From Mycobacterium gordonae (GTDB lineage Bacteria; Actinomycetota; Actinomycetes; Mycobacteriales; Mycobacteriaceae), in the NCBI RefSeq assembly GCF_017086405.1, contig NZ_CP070973.1:1922001-1986000 (forward strand): 64,000 nucleotides of DNA, in the 5' to 3' direction. Each line of letters starts with the position of its first letter. Position 1 is the stretch's first letter. The notes under the pieces were generated by a model. That model did no database searches. It had not been told where the DNA came from and was given only the letters and a program-made list of their open reading frames with translations. Made by a program: the position numbers and the translations under genes. Shown piece after piece: positions 58,904 through 64,000 of this stretch.

Positions 58904-60307
58904 ATGTCGTTGATCGTTGTGCCCGAGTGGGTTACGGCCGCGGCAGCGGATGCGGCCGACGTTGCCTCGGCGATCGGGGCTGCCGACGCGGCCGCGTTAG
59001 CTTCGACAACCGGTTTGCTCGCTGCCGCCGAAGACGAGGTATCAGCGGCCATTGCGGAACTGTTCTCCGTTCACGGCGAGGGCTATCAGGCACTGAGCGC
59101 CCAGGTCGCACAATTCCACAGCCAGTTCGTGCAGACCCTCACCAATGCCAGCGGCGCGTATGCCGCTGCCGAGGCCGCCAGTGCCGCGCCGCTGCAGACG
59201 TTCGAGGAGACCGTCACCCTCTTCCAGCGGGAGATCGCGCAGTTCCCCAACGGCGTTGCCGCCGGCTTCAACCGGATAGCCAACGAGATCTTCACGGCCG
59301 TCTTCGGCGCGACAGCCGCTCCGCCCATTCCCGCGGGGCAGGTCGGCACCTACACCGGCTCGCCATCTTTGATCACCAGATTCGAAGAGGCTTTGCTGTA
59401 CCCGGTCAAGCCGCTGCTGAGTCTGTCGGGGCTGGACACCTATATCGCGACGCCGGGTAACCCCATCCTGCAGCTACTGGCCAGCGACCTGCCACCGTTG
59501 TCCTGGTTCATCGGCAATTCCCCGCCGCCGTTTTTGAATTTGCTCCTCGGGGAGACGGTCGCCTACAGCACGTATGACAGTCCCACCGGTGGGACGATGA
59601 GCGTCGTGCACATCACGCCGGCCAATGCCACCGGTGAGCAGGTTGTCGCCATCCACGGCGGCGCCTTCATCTTCCCGCCGTCCTTTTTGCACTGGATTCA
59701 CTATTCGGTGATGGCCTACCAAACCGGCGCGACCATTCAGGTGCCGATCTATCCGTTGCTGCAGGAAGGGGGTACGGCCGGGCTGGTTGTGCCGATGATG
59801 GCGAACTTCGTCGCCGCACAAACCGCGCAGTACGGAACGCCGTATGTCAGTGTCATCGGGGACTCCGCCGGCGGCAATCTCGCGCTGGCGGCCGTCCAGC
59901 AGATGGTGCTCGACGGTGCGCAGATGCCGTCGTCCATGGTCCTGCTGTCTCCCTGGCTCGACCTGTCCATGACCAACCCGAATATCGCGTTCGTCCAGGA
60001 TCCGTTGCTGCCCGTCGGGCTGGCGCAGCAGTTCGGCAGACAGTGGGCCGGAGGCCTGCCGATCAACGATCCGTGGGTAAGCCCGATTCACGGATCGCTG
60101 GCCGGTCTCCCCCCGACGACGGTCTACACCGGCAATCTGGACATACTCTCTCCGGATGCGCTGGTATTGAAGGCAAATGCCGCGATCGCCAATGCGCCAT
60201 TGAGCTTCGTGTTGGCCAACGGCCAGATCCACGACTGGCTCATTCTCACCGTCGATGGGCCCGCATATTGGCACCAGATCAACCAGGAACTTGGTATCGC
60301 GGCCTGA
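58904..60307 (+). CDS. PE-domain lipase, LipY-like (copy 2)
   Basis: This 467-residue paralogue of the lipase at 54504 has a PE domain ([21 protein letters not shown]), then a lipase domain. The lipase domain shows HGGAF near residue 251, GDSAGGN near 320, and the catalytic His in QIHDWLILT near 442. The C-terminal [13 protein letters not shown] end is almost the same as in copy 1. The HGGAF oxyanion motif, as in my memory of M. tuberculosis LipY, differs from HGGGF in copy 1. It may hydrolyse triacylglycerol or wall lipid esters after ESX-dependent export. Confidence 0.92.
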   Translation: MSLIVVPEWVTAAAADAADVASAIGAADAAALASTTGLLAAAEDEVSAAIAELFSVHGEGYQALSAQVAQFHSQFVQTLTNASGAYAAAEAASAAPLQTFEETVTLFQREIAQFPNGVAAGFNRIANEIFTAVFGATAAPPIPAGQVGTYTGSPSLITRFEEALLYPVKPLLSLSGLDTYIATPGNPILQLLASDLPPLSWFIGNSPPPFLNLLLGETVAYSTYDSPTGGTMSVVHITPANATGEQVVAIHGGAFIFPPSFLHWIHYSVMAYQTGATIQVPIYPLLQEGGTAGLVVPMMANFVAAQTAQYGTPYVSVIGDSAGGNLALAAVQQMVLDGAQMPSSMVLLSPWLDLSMTNPNIAFVQDPLLPVGLAQQFGRQWAGGLPINDPWVSPIHGSLAGLPPTTVYTGNLDILSPDALVLKANAAIANAPLSFVLANGQIHDWLILTVDGPAYWHQINQELGIAA

Positions 60308-60368
60308 TCGCGTCACTTCCTGCTCGAGCATCGAGTCTGTAAATTTGCAGCGGAAGTTCGAGGCGGGT

Positions 60369-60968
60369 TCAAGGTTTGCCTGCAACAGAGGCTTCTGACG
60401 CTGTTGACAGTAGCCGGTCGAGGACGTTAGCGGGGCTGTCCCAGTCGAAGCGTCCGTGGCCGGTTGTTGAGCTCGATGGCTACCTCGTCGAGATGGGCGG
60501 CCGAGTGCGCCGAAAGGTCAGTTCCCTTCGGAAAGTATTGCCGCAAAAGGCCATTAGTGTTTTCTTGTGCTGCCACGCTGCCACGCTGCCACGCTGCCAC
60601 GCTGCCACGCTGCCACGCTGCCACGCTGCCACGCTGCCACGCTGCCACGCTGCCACGCTTGCCACGGCGAATGCGGGTCGCAGAAGTAGATGTCGATCCC
60701 GGCGTCAATGCTGATAAGTCCGTGAGCGGCCATTTCGTGGCCCTAAGCCCAGGTGGGTGTTTTCCAGAGATTCGGAGGAAGGGCTTGGATCTTGGCGATC
60801 ATGGCGTCAGCGACCACGTCGGCCTCGCGGCTGGCGGGCAGGTGCAGCAGCTGCACAAAGCCAGTGGAACGCTCCACCAAGGTGCCGATCTGGGAGGCCT
60901 TGTTTTTACCGATGATTAGATCGCCCTCCGAATGCCCAGGCACGGCCCGGGTCAGCGGCCTCGGTCGT
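60369..60968 (-). pseudogene. decayed IS30-family transposase
   Basis: The minus strand reads the C-terminal half of an IS30-type transposase: [65 protein letters not shown] and [14 protein letters not shown]. It is broken by an in-frame TAG (60743-60745, after the TW of the TWxQGHEMA motif), a frameshift near the end, a Trp-to-Ser change in the GHWEGD motif, and an expanded 8-bp tandem array inserted after PHSPW. The N-terminal half is missing. Not functional. Confidence 0.83.
60569..60656. repeat. 8-bp tandem repeat array inside the transposase remnant
   Basis: Eleven exact copies of GCTGCCAC run from 60569 to 60656, and a degenerate copy with one extra T follows (60657-60665). On the coding strand the unit is GTGGCAGC, which encodes part of the conserved PWQRGS motif of IS30 transposases. 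The array therefore looks like slippage expansion of the codons for that motif. Confidence 0.92.
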
Positions 60969-61439
60969 CTACCAGAGCACCCCATGCTCAATCGACAGGA
61001 TGAACCCATGGCTGCCCTCGGTCTGGCAGTGCACGGCCCCCTGGTCGTCGACCGCGCACGCCGCGCCCATGGTCTGAACCCGGTAGCCCGCGGGCAACAC
61101 CGGAAAGTCCTGGGTGAAGATCCGGGTGTCCGAATGGCGGTACTGAGCGGGGTGGGTCGCGTCGGCAAAGGTTTGGTTGGTGCCCGGTGGGGCGTCCGCC
61201 GGCACCGCGTCACAGCCGATCGGGCCGCCGTTGGGCGCGATGCCGCAGGAGCGGCCATCGGGTGTCTTGAAGTAGACCCAGGAGAACGACGAGGAGCTGT
61301 AGGTGCCAGGGGCCAGCGGATAGCTGTCGAGGTCGTCCACCGCTGGACTGTTGTCATCGCCGGGTGCGGCGACTGCCGGAGCGACCGAAATCGCCATCGC
61401 GCTCAACGTGGTCGACAGCCCGTACCGCCATAGCCGCAT
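60969..61439 (-). CDS. exported hypothetical protein
   Basis: This 156-residue protein has a signal peptide (GLSTTLSAMAISVAPAVA then AP, cleavage near residue 25). The mature domain contains paired cysteines (SCGIAPNGGPIGCDAVP; later AACAVDDQGAVHCQTEG). It resembles mycobacterial exported proteins of about this size with no known function. The gene ends in GVLW and a stop codon at the exact edge of the IS30 remnant, so its natural C-terminus may have been altered. The start is ATG 61439. Confidence 0.72.
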   Translation of the reverse strand: MRLWRYGLSTTLSAMAISVAPAVAAPGDDNSPAVDDLDSYPLAPGTYSSSSFSWVYFKTPDGRSCGIAPNGGPIGCDAVPADAPPGTNQTFADATHPAQYRHSDTRIFTQDFPVLPAGYRVQTMGAACAVDDQGAVHCQTEGSHGFILSIEHGVLW

Positions 61440-62025
61440 CCACTGACCCTATTCGATCGCGGCCTGGTTGCTGGCGGACTTATGACCCGAAGTCCAGGGT
61501 CCTTGGTCTCTAATCGCGTGCGCACCGGCGCCAAGTACTGGAAGCGTCACCGGGGTTCGGTCTGGGATGGCGATGACGGGAACGTCGACGACACGACAGA
61601 CCGGCCACGATGCGAAAGATCAGCGCCGTCTGTGGCAGACGGAGACGTCCGGCCCGAGCATCTACGAACTCAGCCTGGACGCAACCGTGGTCAACCGCAC
61701 CGGGCCGGGACAATCGTGAACGACCCACAGCGGTAGTTGCTCGGGGAAGTCCCGGACCAGTTCGGCATCGCAGGGCGGTCCCGTCGAATGGAAAGTACTC
61801 GACTAGGTGTTCAAAGAGATTGCGGTGCAACATATTTGACGCATGGCCAAGTCGGGACTTTGGACCCTATCGACGCACTCGGCTCAGTGCTGTGATCGAA
61901 GCATCCCTGCGGGTGGGCGGCGAAGATCATGGGCGGTAGTCGAAGTCACGGTTGGCGAGGTGGTCGGCGCCGATCACCGCGGCCCTCGCCGGGTGTGCGT
62001 CTGGGCAACGCGGCAGGAGATCCAG
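61440..62025. other. intergenic stretch before the LysB-like gene
   Basis: These 586 bp contain no gene I can support. Short frames on both strands look like degenerate coding sequence or chance. An AGGAG ribosome site lies at the end, before the ATG of the LysB-like gene. Confidence 0.4.
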
Positions 62026-63171
62026 ATGGCGAATGACGCGAACGGGCAGTGGATGGGTCTGGGCGTCGGCGACGTCGACAACCCGGACACCCCGCGCGAT
62101 GCCCCGAACTGGAATGCGATCAGGCTGCTGACGGCCAAGCTGCACGACAAGTATCAGTGGGCGCGGGACTTGGGAGTGGTGGCCCAGCCGAACTACGACG
62201 AACTGGTGGCTCGCGCCGTCGAGCAGTTCTGCCAGCGAACCGGGTTACCGATCAGCCGCGACCCGAATGGGCGAGTGGTGGCCAATCTCGCTGTCCGCCA
62301 ACGGCTCGGCAGTTACCCGGCGCCCGGCGCCGACGACCGGGTGCGCTCCGGATCGGCGCGGGTCCTGCCGATCATGTTCACTGTCGAAGGCCACAAATCG
62401 GACATGTTCTACGGGCCGGTGGCCGACACGGCCACCCAGCTGGAGGGGGAGGGGCTCTGCCGCCATCAGCCGATCGGCTACCACAACGCGGCCTTCCCGT
62501 TCGACAACGCCAGCGGCGAGAACGAGCTGGCCCGCCTGGTGGGCGCGACCGTGATGGACAACGGGGTGCCGTTCCCCGCCGGCACCAAGTGGGTGCTCGG
62601 CATCTTCAGTCAGGGCGCGATCGTCGGGTTCGACTTCTGGATGGACCACCTCGCCCCGGGCAAGCCGCTGGAGTGGCGCGAGGCGGATCTGCTCGGCGTG
62701 CTGGCCTACGGCAACCCGTGCCGTCAGACCGACAGCATCGCCCCCTGGGCAACCGGATGGCTCAAGAAGACGGGAACACATGGCCTGGACCCCTACCGGC
62801 GCTTCGGCCTACCGGGATTCCCGGTGAAGCCGGACAATTGGATGGACGTCTACCGCGAGGGCGACATCTTCGCCGAGAACGGTGACAACGACGCCAGCAA
62901 GGCCAAGGCGGCGGTCTACCAGGCCGTCGCGCGTGGCGACTTCTTCTCCGACCCGATGTCGTTGGCGTTCCAGATCAGCACGCTGTTCAGTAGGCCGGAA
63001 AGGGAGATTTACGCGATCATCGAGGCGATCATCTCGGGCGTCGTGTTTCTGAAGGACAAGCCGAACCCGCACTACTCGCCATACGACATCAGCGGCGGGG
63101 TGAGCTGGGTGCGGAGTCTGCTCACCGGCCGCCCGGCCGTGCCGGCACCCGCCACTCCGGCCACCGCGTGA
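62026..63171 (+). CDS. LysB-like mycolyl-arabinogalactan esterase
   Basis: This 381-residue protein, starting at ATG 62026 behind AGGAG, has an N-terminal peptidoglycan-binding-like region (about 10-100, TAKLHDKYQWARDLGVV) and a cutinase-like esterase domain. The nucleophile elbow is GIFSQGAIVGFDFW (G-x-S-Q-G), as in mycobacteriophage lysin B. Those enzymes cut the ester bond that holds mycolic acids to arabinogalactan at the end of phage infection. No signal peptide is visible. The next gene encodes a peptidoglycan hydrolase. Confidence 0.83.
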   Translation: MANDANGQWMGLGVGDVDNPDTPRDAPNWNAIRLLTAKLHDKYQWARDLGVVAQPNYDELVARAVEQFCQRTGLPISRDPNGRVVANLAVRQRLGSYPAPGADDRVRSGSARVLPIMFTVEGHKSDMFYGPVADTATQLEGEGLCRHQPIGYHNAAFPFDNASGENELARLVGATVMDNGVPFPAGTKWVLGIFSQGAIVGFDFWMDHLAPGKPLEWREADLLGVLAYGNPCRQTDSIAPWATGWLKKTGTHGLDPYRRFGLPGFPVKPDNWMDVYREGDIFAENGDNDASKAKAAVYQAVARGDFFSDPMSLAFQISTLFSRPEREIYAIIEAIISGVVFLKDKPNPHYSPYDISGGVSWVRSLLTGRPAVPAPATPATA

Positions 63172-63195
63172 CGTATGCAGAGAAGGAATCAGAAC

Positions 63196-64000
63196 ATGGC
63201 ATCGATACCAGCCGCAGCGCGAAAATCGTCCCGCCAGTTGAGTATTGCCAAGTCCAGCAAGGTCAAGTACCACCCACTGGCGCCCGGGACTTACACCGGT
63301 CAGAGCAGCGGTTACCGCATCGAAGACCGTCCTGAGCATCGTGGCGTCGACATCGCGGCGGATCACGGCACCCCGATCTACGCACCCGCGGACGGCTTTT
63401 TCGTCCGCGTCGGAATCAATGACGATCTAAGGGGGTTCGGTTCGTGGCTGTGGATCGACGCGCAACAGGAATGGGGCTTGGACTTCGTTCTTGGCCACAT
63501 GCCCCCGTCGTCGTTGGTGAATCCGGACACCGGTCAACCACGGAAGACCAACGAGCGCGTACGGGCCGGCCAGCAGATCGCGGTCGTCGGCTCCGAAGGC
63601 GCTTCCTCTGGCCCGCACCTGCACTTCGAAACCTGGGGTCCACCGGGCCGCGAAGGTGGACAGGACCGCGACCCGAACGAAGTGTGGCTCAAAGACGCGG
63701 TCGATCCCCGGAAGGCGCCGAAAGCGCAGGCGGCACAGCCTGGTACGTCACTGGTTGGCCAGGTTCTCGTCGACTACTCCGCCGGTGTTCCCAGTGCCGA
63801 GCAGATCCGGGCCGCGGGGTATGCCGGTGCGGTGCGTTACGTGTCCGATCCTCGTGAGGGCTGGATGCACGGCAAGCCGTTGCGCAAACAGGAAGCCGAC
63901 GATCTGCGTGCTCACGGCCTCGCGGTGGTGTCGAACTATCAGTTCGGCAAGGCCGCCAACGCGGACTGGAAAGGCGGAGCGGCGCAAGGATACAAAGACG
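63196..64000 (+). CDS. M23 peptidase with DUF1906 domain, 3' end missing
   Basis: This cell-wall hydrolase, truncated by the window edge, has 268 codons visible from ATG 63196. An M23 (LytM-type) metallopeptidase domain has HRGVDIAADHGTPIYAPADG, GHMPPSSLV and SGPHLHFETWG with the metal ligands. It is followed by a DUF1906 glycoside-hydrolase-like domain (LVDYSAGVPSAEQIRAAGYA). This combination is like the lytic part of mycobacteriophage lysin A. There is no signal peptide. It lies 24 bp after the LysB-like gene on the same strand. Confidence 0.85.
   Translation, partial: MASIPAAARKSSRQLSIAKSSKVKYHPLAPGTYTGQSSGYRIEDRPEHRGVDIAADHGTPIYAPADGFFVRVGINDDLRGFGSWLWIDAQQEWGLDFVLGHMPPSSLVNPDTGQPRKTNERVRAGQQIAVVGSEGASSGPHLHFETWGPPGREGGQDRDPNEVWLKDAVDPRKAPKAQAAQPGTSLVGQVLVDYSAGVPSAEQIRAAGYAGAVRYVSDPREGWMHGKPLRKQEADDLRAHGLAVVSNYQFGKAANADWKGGAAQGYKD

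Noticed and set aside
60376-60714. Plus-strand repeat protein through the 8-bp array
   Set aside because: The real coding history is the minus-strand transposase; the plus frame is incidental.

Overview
The window is chromosomal DNA of a mycobacterium, most likely a slow-growing non-tuberculous species. The GC content is high, GTG and TTG starts are common, and PE/PPE proteins, a DosR/DevR dormancy locus, a 13E12-type HNH gene and a 368-nt tmRNA are present. From memory of the M. tuberculosis H37Rv map (no search was run), gene order follows Rv3151 (nuoG) down to about Rv3097c (lipY), inverted and broken by several lineage-specific insertions.

Layout. 1-6474 (minus): nuoA to nuoG of complex I, nuoG running off the left edge. 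6641-8259: a possible zinc-ribbon micro-protein and a PPE protein. 8256-17139 (minus): a degenerate receiver protein and a tightly overlapping ten-gene catabolic operon (YceI, NTF2-like, DUF6285, APH-like kinase, acyl-CoA dehydrogenase, TetR, HMG-CoA lyase-like, CoA transferase, alpha/beta hydrolase, homogentisate-dioxygenase-like) with a perfect 18-bp palindrome in its leader. The kinase, DUF6285 and dehydrogenase trio matches LvaA/LvaB/LvaC logic for 4-hydroxyacyl-CoA breakdown. 17282-21640 (minus): fadB4, an acuI-like pseudogene and the fadE23/fadE24 pair with a 20-bp palindromic operator. 21657-25002: hisN, a small membrane protein and two PPE-SVP proteins (one PPE51-like).

25381-33125 is the dormancy locus: a universal stress protein, devR, devS, acg, tgs1, a group III truncated haemoglobin coupled to tgs1, an FMN-binding split-barrel protein and an Rv3127-like nitroreductase, with DosR-box-like sites. 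33318-36769: an HNH (13E12) gene, a small membrane protein, an FAD-linked oxidase and a 53-bp tandem repeat. 36779-42889: fprA, prfB, mscS-like, a proline-rich protein, ftsE, ftsX and smpB. 42889-46263: an AAA+/TPR module with a paralogue broken by a stop codon. 46341-50100: a mycothiol-dependent-type protein, a ferritin-like protein, ssrA, an FKBP and a steroid-reductase-like protein.

50189-52826 is an intact IS21-family element with a 6-bp target duplication. 52827-60307 holds small exported and hypothetical genes, two LipY-type PE-lipases, a DUF1206 protein, an enoyl-CoA hydratase and a stress protein. 60369-60968 is a decayed IS30-type transposase carrying an 8-bp tandem array. 60969-64000 holds an exported protein and a LysB-like esterase next to an M23/DUF1906 cell-wall hydrolase cut by the right edge.

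Most of the window serves respiration and hypoxic survival (complex I, DosR regulon, triacylglycerol synthesis and lipolysis), acyl-CoA catabolism, cell division and ribosome rescue. No CRISPR array or tRNA gene was seen.
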